Shown: positions 17,976 to 28,836, counted from the stretch's first letter. The stretch: 64,000 nucleotides of DNA from Psychromonas marina (GCF_030161115.1 NZ_BSPQ01000013.1:372001-436000); one strand, 5' to 3'. Program-made: numbers and translations. The notes: generated from the sequence alone by a model not told the origin.

Positions 17976-19238
17976 TTACGTTCTGTTAGCTGCTTTATTA
18001 CCCAAAACACCACCAGCAACAAGGAAGACTAAAAATATCCAACCTGAAAGTGATAAGTTGGCGATTGGCGTATATAACGCACCTACATTACAACCATTTG
18101 CAAAACGCGTACCTAGCCCCATAAATAGCCCCCCCATCGCAAATAGCATTAACTGTTTCGCGCTATAGCTGCATTTAAAGGTAAATTGTCCCGCAAGTAA
18201 TACACAAATAAGTGTACCAAATACGATACCGATATTTTGTACGGTAATTTGATGTTCAAGGAAAGGAGAAGTAAACATCGCAACAGGACGATCAGCAAAA
18301 CTTGCCACACTGTCAGCAGAAGCACCTAGTAACATGATAGCTTTACCAAACCAGATACCAAATGGTGTTGATGCGCCCCAACCTGATTGAGTTGTTGCTA
18401 ACATCAAGGTGAATATAACCACGATCATTGCAGCACCAGCTTTCATAGACCAAGGTGTGACGAACAATTTTTGGTAAGTCTGTTTTGAAAACAAGACAAA
18501 AGGTTGAACCACGACACCTTTACCAGCTTGTGCGACTTTATCTTGCTCAAGCTCACTTTCAATACCATAAAAAGTGCCCGAGTTACGGCGTTTGTTTTCA
18601 TAAATTTTAGCGAGATAAACAACAATTGCAGCAAACACAACGGTTAATAAAATCGCACCAAGGTAGCCCATTAAACCGCTACCAAATAGATCAGGCATAA
18701 ACACACCTTGACCTGCGTAGCTACTAGTAGAAACAACGGTCTCGCTGATAAGTGGCAACTGGCTTTGTAGAGGGAAACCTAAGTAAACACCCATAGCGAA
18801 AAAGATCAGCGTAGTACCTGCACGTGGTAAATCAGTCACTAAGTCGGTCATGACACCAGAAGCACAACATGAAGAGAACGTCATACCAAAACCGAACATA
18901 AGACCACCGATCATCAAACCCCAGTTGATAGGGTTGATCCAAAGGTCGTATTGGCTAAGGTCGCTATTATATAAAAAACCTGCATTAATGATCGCAGTGA
19001 CAACAAACATGACCATCAATACAATCATCAGTCTTGTTGAACCACCGTTGTAGGCACGATTCACACTACCGGCAAAACCAAGAAAACTACGCGTTAATGC
19101 ATAGCCTAAACCAACACCTAATAAGAGGCGTAAAAACAGCGCATCTGTTTGTAAAATTAGTGCACCAAATGCCAGCATCAGCGCAATCGCAGCGACACCC
19201 AGCAAATTTTGAGTTTTATTCATTTTTGTATCCAACAT
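17976..19238 (-). CDS. YeeE/YedE family transporter (probable thiosulfate/sulfur uptake)
   Basis: A 420-residue membrane protein with many hydrophobic segments and two YeeE/YedE modules. The conserved cysteine-containing loops are FSSCCASGV (near residue 120) and FANGCNVGALYTP (near 385). E. coli YeeE and TsuA-type members import thiosulfate. Two ATGs five codons apart (19238 and 19223) each have a GGAT sequence at suitable distance, so the start is uncertain. It lies 93 bp downstream of a persulfide/CoA-disulfide reductase gene, which supports a sulfur-import role. Confidence 0.85.
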   Translation of the reverse strand: MLDTKMNKTQNLLGVAAIALMLAFGALILQTDALFLRLLLGVGLGYALTRSFLGFAGSVNRAYNGGSTRLMIVLMVMFVVTAIINAGFLYNSDLSQYDLWINPINWGLMIGGLMFGFGMTFSSCCASGVMTDLVTDLPRAGTTLIFFAMGVYLGFPLQSQLPLISETVVSTSSYAGQGVFMPDLFGSGLMGYLGAILLTVVFAAIVVYLAKIYENKRRNSGTFYGIESELEQDKVAQAGKGVVVQPFVLFSKQTYQKLFVTPWSMKAGAAMIVVIFTLMLATTQSGWGASTPFGIWFGKAIMLLGASADSVASFADRPVAMFTSPFLEHQITVQNIGIVFGTLICVLLAGQFTFKCSYSAKQLMLFAMGGLFMGLGTRFANGCNVGALYTPIANLSLSGWIFLVFLVAGGVLGNKAANRT

Positions 19239-19331
19239 TTTGGATATCCATATCTATATTTACGACTTCACCCCGAAGCCTTTAAGTATTTTTATTCGAC
19301 TTAGTTAATCGAATAACACTTCAAATGAAAA

Positions 19332-21032
19332 TTAATCGAAGTTATAACCGCTTACGATTGGTTTACGATTCAATGTCATATCATTAAACTGCTCATAGAA
19401 ACAAAGTCCCATGAAACCACCCGATACATTATAAACGTCTTTAAAGCCCATTTTTTGTAGTGCTAATACCGCATTATAACTACGCTGACCGCTACGGCAG
19501 TGAAGGTATAGAGGTTGGTCTTTTGGTAACTCATCAGTACGTTGACGAATTTCACTCAATGGTAAATTGATTGCACCATTAATACGACTCAGCTCAAATT
19601 CATCTGTTTCACGGACATCAACAATACACGCATTACTTTCAACTAAAGCGCGCATATCTGCTGCATGAACCTGTTTAAAGTCACTATTCATTAGGTTAGT
19701 GGCAATGTAACCTGCAAAGTTAACGATATCTTTTGCGGTACCAAAAGGTGGTGCATAACAAAGCTCTAGATCTTTTAGATCGTAAATCGTGCCGCCAAAC
19801 TTAATAACCGTTGCAATAACATCGATACGTTTATCAATATTACCTTTACCAATTGATTGTGCACCTAAAATACGCCCTGTTGGTACTTCAAAAAGAAGCT
19901 TAAAGTGTGCAACATGACCGTATGGCATTAGCCCTACTTTATCATTTGGAATCACTTTAACGGTATCGTAAGAGATATTCAGACCTTTAGCAGCAATCAA
20001 ACCTTCATTAAGACCTGTAGAAGCAGCATTGTAATCGAATACTTTAATCACTGAAGAACCAATATAACCACGGTTATCAATCGCCATCCCGTTAATATGA
20101 TCCGCAACACCACGCGCTTGTTTTTGCGCAGGCCCCGCTAAAGGAAGTTGGAAGTAATCATTGTATTGATAGTTATAAACTTCAATGACATCCCCCACTG
20201 CATAGATATCAGCATCGTTAGTTTGATAATTTTGATTTACCTTCATTGCCCCTGTTTTACCTAAATCAAGCCCTGCTTGCTTCGCTAAATCAGTTTCAGG
20301 TTTCACGCCAATCGCCATCACAACGACATCAGCATAGATCACTTTACCAGAGCCAAGAATGATTTTGTTTTCGGCAAATTCAGCCACTTTATCGTCAACA
20401 ATCAAGTTTACACCGTGATCACGTAACTCTTTGTGTAGGATTTGCACCATATCGTAATCAAATGGTTTCATGATTTGTGCAGTTGCTTCGATTAAGGTTA
20501 CGTTGTAACCCGCTTCTTTTAAGTTTTCAGCCGCTTCAACACCAATAAAACCGCCACCAATGACGCTGATATTTTTAGTATCACCGGTTTTGATAAAACG
20601 ATTTAAACGATCAATGTCCACTACGTTACGAATTGAAAAGCTATTTACTTTTTCAATGCCAGCAATAGGCGGAACGATCGGCTTTGCGCCTGGAGAGAGA
20701 ATTAACTTGTCGTAAGACTCGTTATATATCTCGCCTGTTTCAACATTCTTAACCGCAATCGTTTTAGCAACGGGATCAATAGAAACAACTTCGCTGCCAA
20801 CACGTGCATCAATATTATATTGACTAGCAAATTTTGCAGGATCCATCAGTACCAACTCTTCAGCGGTCGGTACAATCCCACTTAGGTGATATGGTAAGCA
20901 ACAGTTAGAGAAAGACACGTGTGGGCCTTTTTCAAACATAATAATGGTATCTTCTTCGCTATGGCGACGACAACGTGCAGCACTTGACGCACCACCAGCA
21001 ACACCACCCACGATTAATATTTTTTTACTCAT
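19332..21032 (-). CDS. CoA-disulfide / persulfide reductase with rhodanese domain
   Basis: A flavoprotein of the CoADR-rhodanese class, 566 residues. The FAD-binding start is KKILIVGGVAGGASSAAR, the catalytic cysteine is C44 in SFSNCCLPYHLSG, and the NAD-binding motif is GGGFIGVEAAENL (about 157-170). A C-terminal rhodanese domain (about 455-550) carries its own cysteine C512 in HCRSGQRSYNA. Shewanella NADH-dependent persulfide reductase has this architecture and reduces polysulfide, sulfur or CoA persulfide; a plain CoA-disulfide reductase is the alternative. The position between an AGCS symporter and a YeeE transporter favours sulfur metabolism. Confidence 0.88.
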   Translation of the reverse strand: MSKKILIVGGVAGGASSAARCRRHSEEDTIIMFEKGPHVSFSNCCLPYHLSGIVPTAEELVLMDPAKFASQYNIDARVGSEVVSIDPVAKTIAVKNVETGEIYNESYDKLILSPGAKPIVPPIAGIEKVNSFSIRNVVDIDRLNRFIKTGDTKNISVIGGGFIGVEAAENLKEAGYNVTLIEATAQIMKPFDYDMVQILHKELRDHGVNLIVDDKVAEFAENKIILGSGKVIYADVVVMAIGVKPETDLAKQAGLDLGKTGAMKVNQNYQTNDADIYAVGDVIEVYNYQYNDYFQLPLAGPAQKQARGVADHINGMAIDNRGYIGSSVIKVFDYNAASTGLNEGLIAAKGLNISYDTVKVIPNDKVGLMPYGHVAHFKLLFEVPTGRILGAQSIGKGNIDKRIDVIATVIKFGGTIYDLKDLELCYAPPFGTAKDIVNFAGYIATNLMNSDFKQVHAADMRALVESNACIVDVRETDEFELSRINGAINLPLSEIRQRTDELPKDQPLYLHCRSGQRSYNAVLALQKMGFKDVYNVSGGFMGLCFYEQFNDMTLNRKPIVSGYNFD

Positions 21033-21100
21033 TGTAGATCCTTAAAGTTAAGATTTTAAATTTTATAAAACATAGTTTTTAGTTATAAAACCAGCGCTAA

Positions 21101-22465
21101 CTAGGCGTTATTGATGGTTTTATGATTATTGAATTTATTATTGCTAAGCTCGGTATTATCGGGCTTAACGTAATGTAATTTGTTGTTTATAAAGCGAGCC
21201 ATGGCGCAAAGGTTGATAAACCCAACAATGAACATTAATAAGTTTGAGGCTTCAAAAATAATGTCGAAATGGGTCACACTTAACGCGCCAGAGAGAGAGA
21301 TTAAAACTAAGTAGGCAGTAATACGACCATTCTCAGATAGCTTTAAACTGGTATTTACATAGTGGAAGGAACCTAAAATCGTGGTAAACCCAGAAACGAT
21401 AAAAAACAGTAAAACGATGATCAAACCAACATAGCCGGTCACCGAGTAGACAGTAAAAATATAACCTTGAACACGCTCAAAACTACTACCCGATAGAGAA
21501 ACAGAATCAATAAACGTTTGCCCATAAGCAAACACATAAGTAGTGATCAGCACCGCAATTGCAATGCTGATAAGTGTTGAAATAGTTTGTATCAGCGCTT
21601 CACGACGTGGGGAGTTTTCACGATCTGAGCTTGATAATGCACTCGTACCTAATGAGGTTTCACTAATCTGGATAATGCGTTGAAAGGCGATAATTAACCC
21701 GACCGGTAGACCAATTGCGACACTGGTAAAGTTGGTCACCTGTGACCAGATTTGCTGACAATAGACTGTAATGAAATCACTGGTTTGATATACAAAAAAC
21801 AGGAAAAAAACTAAGTAGGATAAAATAATGATAAAAACCAAGGACGACAACGTATTGATAAATAACTGGTGGCTTTTAGTTATAATCACCATCGCAGCAC
21901 ATAACACGACAGGTAATACAATAAACAATAGTGCATGGATGCTTGTAAATGAGTAATCAAGATAGGTTTCTGAAACATAACGGATCACCGTTTGTACACC
22001 GGTCAGTTGAAAACCAACGAAACCAAAGGAGTATAAAGCGACTAAGCCAAGCGCATAGATTGTAGCCATTTTTTTATTGAGATACGTGGCAATGAAATCG
22101 CGAGGGGATTGTTTACAAATTTGCGTAAAAAGCACTTCAGAATAGGTGATAGGCACCAGAAAAAAGAGACCAACAAGTACCCAAAAGACGATACCAACAC
22201 CAGTACCATTACTTCCATTCTGACTACTCTGCGCCATCGCAGCTAACACACCAATAATCGCACCCGTGCCCACTTTAGAAGCTAAAGATATCGACAGTGC
22301 GCCTTTAATTTTACTGAAAGTCCAAGGGCTCGAATCTGGTTTACTGAGAGAGGTAAAATTGTTGATCATTTTTGCATTGATAAACAAACCTAATAGAATA
22401 AGCAGTGGCAAAAAAAACTGCCAAAGAAGCTCACTGATTACATTAATAGTTGTTGCTATCATCAC
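21101..22465 (-). CDS. AGCS family sodium:amino acid symporter
   Basis: A 454-residue inner-membrane protein with about 10-11 hydrophobic segments. Near residues 50-75 it has the alanine/glycine:cation symporter feature GALSISLASKVGTGAIIGVLAA, and a second family-like stretch near 190 (GLPVGLIIAFQRIIQISETSLGTSAL). It is divergent from textbook AlsT/DagA proteins, so the amino acid carried is not certain. It is 68 bp upstream of the persulfide reductase gene on the same strand and probably the first gene of that unit, which raises the possibility of a sulfur amino acid as substrate. Confidence 0.8.
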   Translation of the reverse strand: MMIATTINVISELLWQFFLPLLILLGLFINAKMINNFTSLSKPDSSPWTFSKIKGALSISLASKVGTGAIIGVLAAMAQSSQNGSNGTGVGIVFWVLVGLFFLVPITYSEVLFTQICKQSPRDFIATYLNKKMATIYALGLVALYSFGFVGFQLTGVQTVIRYVSETYLDYSFTSIHALLFIVLPVVLCAAMVIITKSHQLFINTLSSLVFIIILSYLVFFLFFVYQTSDFITVYCQQIWSQVTNFTSVAIGLPVGLIIAFQRIIQISETSLGTSALSSSDRENSPRREALIQTISTLISIAIAVLITTYVFAYGQTFIDSVSLSGSSFERVQGYIFTVYSVTGYVGLIIVLLFFIVSGFTTILGSFHYVNTSLKLSENGRITAYLVLISLSGALSVTHFDIIFEASNLLMFIVGFINLCAMARFINNKLHYVKPDNTELSNNKFNNHKTINNA

Positions 22466-23110
22466 TCTACGCTCACAAAATAAAAATCTACGATAGCAAC
22501 ATTGCCTCTATCATAAGACTAAAAAGGATAAATAAAGTAACCATGACTACTGGTTAAAAATCATCCTTAATTACATTGTGAGTATTGAAATGAGAGCAGC
22601 GATTAAAGCGCTAAGGTCTTTAATTTAATGCCATCGACAAAAGGAATACGCCGTTATTGTTGAGCGTAACCTCTATCACTAATTCCATTACATATCTGTT
22701 CGCAAAAATAGCAAAGTAACTTTTCTGTTACTCTCTCTACCATTTAAATATTTATATTTTAACAATCAGTTACATGTATTTATCTAGATAAGTGATATTT
22801 TACCGATCTAAAAAAAGTTCATGAACCGAACCTATTAGCATCAAAATACCAATATACATGAACAATAACAGATATTATTTACTTTATTTGAGCAAGGAAT
22901 TATGAGGGAGTGGGTAAATTTTTTTTTGATCTAGTGCAATATTTAGCCAAGTAGCTAACGCACAAAAAAGGCAAGATAAAGTCAAAATAATTGGTTTTTA
23001 AGGGGGCAATTTCTTACATATTTTAATTTTCGCTTTTTAACTCAACGGAATACGATAACTGCTTATTCTTTATTAAAGATATAAAAGTGAATAAGCAGTT
23101 AAGATAATAA
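22466..23110. other. 645-bp intergenic region upstream of the AGCS gene
   Basis: AT-rich, with no coding frame I can support. The left end should hold the promoter of the minus-strand AGCS-reductase-YeeE unit. The right end holds a 13-bp inverted repeat at 23056-23101. Confidence 0.4.
23056..23101. repeat. 13-bp inverted repeat after the tandem GGDEF gene
   Basis: Arms TAACTGCTTATTC (23056-23068) and GAATAAGCAGTTA (23089-23101) are perfectly complementary around a 20-base loop. It begins 10 bp after the stop of the minus-strand GGDEF gene and may be its terminator, although no T-run follows on that strand. Confidence 0.6.
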
Positions 23111-24316
23111 TTACACCCGTTGAACTTGATCATAACCCGAGGATTGAGCAAGTTTTAGTGCAGAGTCAGCACTATTCATCAAGCCTTTCATTGACTGTGT
23201 ATCACTTGGGAAAACATTTGCTAAACCTAAACTCATTGTTAAGCAGTATTTAACCGGAGAGAAGGTATTTGTTATCGCAAGGTTTTCAATAGATGATTGA
23301 AACTCTGTCGCAGTTTTTAACCCTAGCGATACATTGCCACCTTTTATTAAAGCAACAAATTTATTCCCTTCTAAATAGGAAACCGAGCCATTAAACTCCG
23401 CACATTTATTTTGCAATGTACTGCCAACAATCAGTAATATATCATCACTGGTTTGATCTCCGTGATGCTCTCTATAATCAGCAAAAAAATCTAACTCACA
23501 AATAATCATTGATAACGAATCGCTATCATCCAACGTTTCTTTCCACACATTGCAAAAATGCGCGTTAAATTCTCTGCGAGTTATAATATTCATGCCTGAA
23601 AGTAATAGTTCAAATTCACTTTTTTCAGGCTCTTTAGGCGCTAACGTTTCTTTAGGTTCAATAACAGGAGCATTCTCTGATGAAGAGATTTTATGCTTAC
23701 TATCACTGCAGACTCGATTACAACCACTGGTTTTAGCTGAGAATAGTGCCTTTTCTGATTTCATCATTAATGACTTCATCGAGGTCGGGTAAACACTTGA
23801 AATACCAATGCTTAATGTTACCACTTTGCTCACTTGTGAATATTTATGCTCAGTTTGTGATTGTTCCACAGCAAGACGTAATGCTTCACCTACCTCTTGC
23901 GCCTTCTCTACGTCACCTGCTTTCATTAAAATAGCAAATTCATTGCCGCCGTAACGCGCTAAAAAGCAGTCATGCTTTTCACAGGTATTTTTGAGTGCCA
24001 AACCAATCACTAACAACATAAATGAAGAGCCCTGCTGGCCGTAATTATCATTGTAAGCTTTAAAAAAATCGATTTCACAAATAAGCACGGACAACAACAG
24101 CCCTTTTTTACTTGCTTCTTGCCAATATTTTTCATATTGCAAATCAAATGCATGACGATCTGCAATATTCATTTGTGACATCACTTGTTCAAATGCAGAA
24201 TTAACAGGCGTTACTTCCTGTTCCGCACTTTGGTATTTACTAATATTGACAACTGCTTCACTGTTAGGAGTGTCATAATCAGTAAGTTGATTTTTTGTTT
24301 GATTAGTTTGTGCCAT
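23111..24316 (-). CDS. Tandem GGDEF-like protein with degenerate active sites
   Basis: A 401-residue protein made of two copies of a unit of about 190 residues. Each copy has a short helical lead (FEQVMSQMNIADRHAF; FELLLSGMNIITRREF) and then a GGDEF-fold domain. Copy 1 has GGNEF at 123-127 with its metal-binding aspartate in CEIDFFKAYND. Copy 2 has EGNKF at 316-320, which should not support cyclase activity. No membrane segment, PAS domain or EAL domain is visible. Copy 1 might retain weak activity; more likely the protein binds nucleotide or c-di-GMP as a receptor. It is divergent from plus-strand DNA and 246 bp from folD. Confidence 0.85.
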   Translation of the reverse strand: MAQTNQTKNQLTDYDTPNSEAVVNISKYQSAEQEVTPVNSAFEQVMSQMNIADRHAFDLQYEKYWQEASKKGLLLSVLICEIDFFKAYNDNYGQQGSSFMLLVIGLALKNTCEKHDCFLARYGGNEFAILMKAGDVEKAQEVGEALRLAVEQSQTEHKYSQVSKVVTLSIGISSVYPTSMKSLMMKSEKALFSAKTSGCNRVCSDSKHKISSSENAPVIEPKETLAPKEPEKSEFELLLSGMNIITRREFNAHFCNVWKETLDDSDSLSMIICELDFFADYREHHGDQTSDDILLIVGSTLQNKCAEFNGSVSYLEGNKFVALIKGGNVSLGLKTATEFQSSIENLAITNTFSPVKYCLTMSLGLANVFPSDTQSMKGLMNSADSALKLAQSSGYDQVQRV

Positions 24317-24478
24317 CAGCCATTCCCTTGTTTTATGTTCCCTTAAGCCTCTTCAAATATTACTGTCCATCTGAGTATTTATTTAGGCTTATTACAATAG
24401 GTTATTGTGATTCTGATTGTATGTTATACGTTTGTTAACTTGAGTTCACTGAATACTGCTATTTACATAAACGTAATT

Positions 24479-24507
24479 GGCTTACCCTCACATTTTTGGG
24501 GTAAGCC
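24479..24507. terminator. Hairpin downstream of folD, possible terminator
   Basis: Stem GGCTTACCC (24479-24487) with GGGTAAGCC (24499-24507), 11-base loop. It lies 55 bp beyond the folD stop on the minus strand. No clear T-run follows on that strand, so function is uncertain. Confidence 0.4.
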
Positions 24508-24562
24508 GATATATCACGATAGAAAACATGAGGCTACGGGGGATTTTAAAATACAGAGGATG

Positions 24563-25417
24563 TTAGCTATGGAACTCATTACAGGCAAATAAGGTATTTT
24601 CAATCAAGGTTGCCACGGTCATTGGGCCAACCCCACCTGGTACCGGTGAAATCCATGCTGCACGTTCTTTGGCCTTTTCAAAACCAACATCACCTGCAAT
24701 TTTACCATTTTCTAAACGGTTGATGCCGACATCTAATACAATCGCGCCTTCTTTAACCCACTCTCCAGGAATGAAATCTGCTTTACCACGGGCAACCACC
24801 AAGATATCAGCTCGCTCAACATGGCTTTTTAAATCTTCAGTAAAACGGTGACAACAGGTTGTAGTACAGCCTGCTAGCAATAGCTCTAATGTCATTGGAC
24901 GACCAACAATATTTGATGCACCAACGACAACCGCATTTTTACCTCTCATTTCAACACCAGTGGATTCGATCATACTGATCATGCCGCGTGGTGTGCATGA
25001 ACGCATCACAGGAATACGTTGTGCTAAACGACCAACATTGTAAGGGTGAAAGCCATCAACATCTTTATGTGGGTTAATACGCTCGATCACGGTGGTTTCA
25101 TCCAACCCATCTGGCAATGGAAATTGCACCAGAATACCGTCAATAGTTGCATCTTCATTTAATTCATCGATCAATGTTAACAACGCTTCTTGACTAGTCG
25201 TCGCAGGTAAGTCAAACGCTTTTGAGATAAAACCTACTTTCTCACACATTTTACGTTTACTACCGACGTAAATTTGTGAAGCTGGATCGCCTCCAACCAA
25301 TACAACAGCAAGTCCAGGAACACGCTGCCCCTTGGCAACACGTTCTGCTACCCCTAGTGCTACTTTATCTGTAATTGCAGCCGCAATCGCTTTTCCATCA
25401 ATGATTTGTGCAGACAT
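24563..25417 (-). CDS. folD: Methylenetetrahydrofolate dehydrogenase / cyclohydrolase
   Basis: FolD interconverts 5,10-methylene-, methenyl- and 10-formyl-tetrahydrofolate using NADP, feeding purine and formyl-methionine synthesis. The 284-residue protein has the catalytic lysine region [14 protein letters not shown] (about 50-63), [10 protein letters not shown], the P-rich [14 protein letters not shown], the NADP-binding [12 protein letters not shown] (about 165-176) and the C-terminal [14 protein letters not shown]. It is a single gene with divergent yccS 217 bp away. Confidence 0.96.
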   Translation of the reverse strand: MSAQIIDGKAIAAAITDKVALGVAERVAKGQRVPGLAVVLVGGDPASQIYVGSKRKMCEKVGFISKAFDLPATTSQEALLTLIDELNEDATIDGILVQFPLPDGLDETTVIERINPHKDVDGFHPYNVGRLAQRIPVMRSCTPRGMISMIESTGVEMRGKNAVVVGASNIVGRPMTLELLLAGCTTTCCHRFTEDLKSHVERADILVVARGKADFIPGEWVKEGAIVLDVGINRLENGKIAGDVGFEKAKERAAWISPVPGGVGPMTVATLIENTLFACNEFHS

Positions 25418-25634
25418 GTTCCATTCTCTTTTGGTTGGCTAAGAAGTGAAGTTAATTCCACCGGATTATATGGCGGTATTATTGCAAAACTGAGCTTTGA
25501 TGTCACACAAATTGCCGTTATAAAAGCGGCTTTAACTAAAAATTAAATATTTTATTAATTAAAACGTTTAAGATTAAGATCAAGGGTTTATTCTTTTGTC
25601 TTGTCTACACTGTTTTAATTTTTGAAGGTTAATC

Positions 25635-27815
25635 ATGAAAGTTGCATTAGTTCCAATGTTAAGACGCCTTATCTCTGATTCTAATATCCATGTTGGCTTT
25701 CGTGTTTTTATTGCTATGGCACTGACCTTTCTTATCCCACTTTATAACCTTGCACCGACGTTGTTTGACCAACCCCCTTTAAATATATCCATTTCATTGT
25801 GTTTAGGTGTAATGGCCTGCGCCATTGTAGAAAATGACGATAACCATATTGGTAGAGGGAAATTTTTATTAGCGATTTTAACCTGTTTTTTTATCGCCTC
25901 ATCCAGTGTCGAACTATTAATGCCCTACCCGCTGTTTTTTGGCATCGGTTTATTAATTTCTAGCTTTCTATTTATGATGACAGGTACATTAGGGGCCAAT
26001 TATAGCAAGGTAGGCTTTGGTGCTATTTTGATTGCGATTTATACCATGGTAGGTTACGAAGCGAGCGTTAATTGGTACGAACAACCGCTATTATTAACCC
26101 TCGGTACACTGTGGTATGGCGTATTTTCAATTATTTGGCATTTCTTCAACCCTAATCGTTCCTTACGCGAGCAATTAGCACAGCTTTACTTCACACTGAG
26201 TCGCTATCAACAACAGAAATCGGCACTATTTAATGAAGTTGAGGGAGGCAGTCAACAAGCGCTTTATGATATTCGCCAACAACTTGCAATCCATAACATT
26301 TCAATCATTGCGCGTTTACAGCAATCACAAAATATTATTCAATCACGCGTTCAAGTACGTCGAAAACAGAATGAGTTACAGCAATTAAATCAGTTGTATA
26401 TTATGGCAGAGCAGATCCATGAGCGTATCAGTGCCAGTCAATACCTTTATAGTCAGTTAGAAAATAGCTTTGGTAAGAGTCAAATTCTTGAGGGTTATCA
26501 TCTTCTGTTATTAGAACTCAGTGAAAACTGTTATCGCCTTGGTTTATCGATCACTGATAAAAAACATTACCACTATACCCGCCGCTTGAATTGGACAATG
26601 AAAGCACTCGCTGACCAGTTAGCGTTATTAAAACAAACACTAACCACAACCAAAGATCATGATGAAGCGCTGCTGGCGCTACAAGCTATCTATGACAATA
26701 TTGCAGGTATAGACACCTTATTAAAATCAGTTTCCAAAACAACAGAGTTACCCGCGATTGTTATTAACAACGATAAAGAGGTCGTGAAACAACCCTTTTG
26801 GAAAATATTCTTAGCAGCCCTTTCCCCCCATAACAATACCTTCAAACACGCGGTACGTATTAGTATTAGTCTACTATTTGCCTTTGTTGTGCAACAAAGT
26901 TTACAACTTGATCATGGCTTTTGGTTACTGCTCACCGTGCTGTTTGTTTGTCAGCCTAGTTTTAGCGAAACACGCAAACGCTTGATACAAAGAATATTAG
27001 GAACCCTAATAGGCTTATTAATTGGTTATCCAGTATTATTATTAGTAACAGATATTCCCATCCAAGTACTCTTTATGATCTCTAGTGCCTTTTTGTTTTT
27101 TAACTATTTGCGTACCAATTACGCCCTAGGTGTCGTCTTTATCACCCTGTTTGTCATGTTTGTATTTAACTTGCTCACAGGCTCTGGGATCGCAATTCTA
27201 CCCGCTAGAGTAATAGAAACATTGCTCGGTGGATTTTTAAGCGTGCTCGCAATCAGTTTTATATTTCCTGATTGGCAATTCCAACGCTTCCCGCAGTTAG
27301 TCACAAACTTATTAACCTTAAGTAACCGCTATTTTAATTTAGTGAGCAATCAATACCAGTATGGTCGTAGTGAAAACTTACACTATCGTGTCACCCGCTT
27401 TGAGACCTTTCAAGCTGATGCAATTCTGGCGAGTGCATGGCAGAGTATGTTATTTGAACCTACCTCTAAGCAGCAACTAAACCGTGAAGTTTATGCCTTG
27501 GTAAATCGCTGTGACGCACTTGTCTCTTATATCGCTGCGCTAGCATCGCATCGTCATAAAATGGAAGGCTTCGAAAACAATATCGCCCTGCAAGGGTTGA
27601 TTAATGCCACTGCCAAACAGATTTCCCTTGCTTATAAACCAGAAGACGTTGAGCAGGCGCAGTTGATTATTACTATCGAAGAGTTTGAAAACTACAAACC
27701 TAACCTCTCAGGTGAAGCATTATTAATCGTTGAGCAATTACGTTTAATCGCATTTACCGCACTAGATATACAACTGCTTTTACAACAGGTAAACTTCACT
27801 CAGCCAAAAATATAA
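25635..27815 (+). CDS. yccS: FUSC family inner membrane protein, YccS/YhfK type
   Basis: A 726-residue membrane protein with two hydrophobic blocks, at about residues 20-185 and 385-550. Each is followed by a soluble helical domain, the layout of the YccS/YhfK branch of the fusaric acid resistance-like family. The second block carries the family stretch [31 protein letters not shown]. Its transport substrate is not known. It starts the tight plus-strand cluster yccS-tusE, with only 14 bp to tusE. Confidence 0.85.
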   Translation: MKVALVPMLRRLISDSNIHVGFRVFIAMALTFLIPLYNLAPTLFDQPPLNISISLCLGVMACAIVENDDNHIGRGKFLLAILTCFFIASSSVELLMPYPLFFGIGLLISSFLFMMTGTLGANYSKVGFGAILIAIYTMVGYEASVNWYEQPLLLTLGTLWYGVFSIIWHFFNPNRSLREQLAQLYFTLSRYQQQKSALFNEVEGGSQQALYDIRQQLAIHNISIIARLQQSQNIIQSRVQVRRKQNELQQLNQLYIMAEQIHERISASQYLYSQLENSFGKSQILEGYHLLLLELSENCYRLGLSITDKKHYHYTRRLNWTMKALADQLALLKQTLTTTKDHDEALLALQAIYDNIAGIDTLLKSVSKTTELPAIVINNDKEVVKQPFWKIFLAALSPHNNTFKHAVRISISLLFAFVVQQSLQLDHGFWLLLTVLFVCQPSFSETRKRLIQRILGTLIGLLIGYPVLLLVTDIPIQVLFMISSAFLFFNYLRTNYALGVVFITLFVMFVFNLLTGSGIAILPARVIETLLGGFLSVLAISFIFPDWQFQRFPQLVTNLLTLSNRYFNLVSNQYQYGRSENLHYRVTRFETFQADAILASAWQSMLFEPTSKQQLNREVYALVNRCDALVSYIAALASHRHKMEGFENNIALQGLINATAKQISLAYKPEDVEQAQLIITIEEFENYKPNLSGEALLIVEQLRLIAFTALDIQLLLQQVNFTQPKI

Positions 27816-27829
27816 TAAGAGGAGCCGCT

Positions 27830-28156
27830 GTGTTATTTGATGGACAGCAATACCCAACTGATAGCCAAGGTTATCTTTTAGACTCAACACTGTGGAATGA
27901 AGATTTAGCAACTGAAATTGCTAAATTAGAATCCGTTGAGATGACAGAATCACATTGGCAAGTGGTATTTTTTGTACGTGAATTTTATTTAGAATTCAAT
28001 ACGTCTCCTGCCATTCGTGCCCTCGTGAAAGCGATGCAGAAAAAATATGGCGCCGAAATAGTTAACAGTCGCTATTTATACCGATTGTTTCCAGAAGGTC
28101 CCGCTAAACAAGCGACAAAAATTGCAGGCCTACCAAAACCTGCGCGTTGTATATAA
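27830..28156 (+). CDS. tusE: Sulfur relay protein TusE (DsrC family)
   Basis: TusE accepts sulfur from the TusBCD complex and passes it to MnmA for 2-thiouridine synthesis in tRNA wobble positions. The 108-residue protein has the DsrC-family fold motifs and the penultimate catalytic cysteine C107 (PKPARCI). The start is GTG at 27830, placed 5 bases after a strong AGAGGAG Shine-Dalgarno. DsrC proper would carry a second cysteine about ten residues earlier; it is absent, which favours TusE. Confidence 0.92.
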   Translation: MLFDGQQYPTDSQGYLLDSTLWNEDLATEIAKLESVEMTESHWQVVFFVREFYLEFNTSPAIRALVKAMQKKYGAEIVNSRYLYRLFPEGPAKQATKIAGLPKPARCI

Positions 28157-28196
28157 TCCCCCCTAAAAATAGAATATAAAATAGAGGAATCTAGTA

Positions 28197-28763
28197 ATGC
28201 CAAAAGCAAGTGATGTAAAAAAGAATAGCGCAATCGAATTCAATAACAGTGTTTATATTATTAAAGATATCGAACGTTCAGTACCACAAGGCCGTGCCGG
28301 TGGTAGCTTATACCGCATGCGTATGTACGATGTAGTAAGTGGCGCTAAAACAGATGAAACATTCAAAGACAGTGACATGCTAACGATGGCTGATCTTATT
28401 CATCGTGATGTCATGTACTCATACCTTGATGGGGATGAGCTAGTATTCATGGATAGCGAAGATTACACGCCTTACAACTTCTCAATTGAACAGATTGAAG
28501 ATGAGCGTCTGTTTATCACTGAAGCAACACAAGGTTTACAAGTATTAGTAATCGACGGTCAAGCGGTAGCACTTTCTCTACCACAAACTGTTTCTCTTAC
28601 TATTACAGAAACAGACCCTTCAATTAAAGGTGCATCTGCAAGCGCACGTACTAAACCTGCAACCTTAGAAACTGGTTTAATCGTACAAGTTCCTGAGTAC
28701 ATCTCAAGTGGCGAAGCCATTAAAATTAACACAGCTGAAAAGAAATTCATGAGCCGTGCTTAA
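28197..28763 (+). CDS. efpL: Elongation factor P-like protein EfpL (YeiP)
   Basis: This EF-P paralogue helps ribosomes stalled on proline-rich motifs. The 188-residue protein has three EF-P beta-barrel domains, with the tip loop [15 protein letters not shown] near residues 29-43, where an arginine replaces the modified lysine of EF-P. Endings such as [21 protein letters not shown] match YeiP. A Shine-Dalgarno AGAGGAA lies 7 bases before the ATG. It is 40 bp downstream of tusE. Confidence 0.92.
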   Translation: MPKASDVKKNSAIEFNNSVYIIKDIERSVPQGRAGGSLYRMRMYDVVSGAKTDETFKDSDMLTMADLIHRDVMYSYLDGDELVFMDSEDYTPYNFSIEQIEDERLFITEATQGLQVLVIDGQAVALSLPQTVSLTITETDPSIKGASASARTKPATLETGLIVQVPEYISSGEAIKINTAEKKFMSRA

Positions 28764-28803
28764 TCGTTAGTTGCGTTTTATAACCAGATAACAACGCCTA
28801 TTA

Positions 28804-28836
28804 CACATTTCCTAGTGTTTAAAATTAGGAAATGTG
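28804..28836. terminator. Hairpin downstream of efpL
   Basis: An 11-bp perfect stem CACATTTCCTA / TAGGAAATGTG with an 11-base loop begins 41 bp after the efpL stop. No T-run follows (CTCCTTCCCC), so it may be a factor-dependent terminator or an mRNA end-protecting hairpin. Confidence 0.5.

Noticed and set aside
24407-24592. 61-codon plus-strand frame between the GGDEF gene and folD
   Set aside because: Short, hydrophobic, with no homologue and overlapping the folD 3' end and a hairpin.
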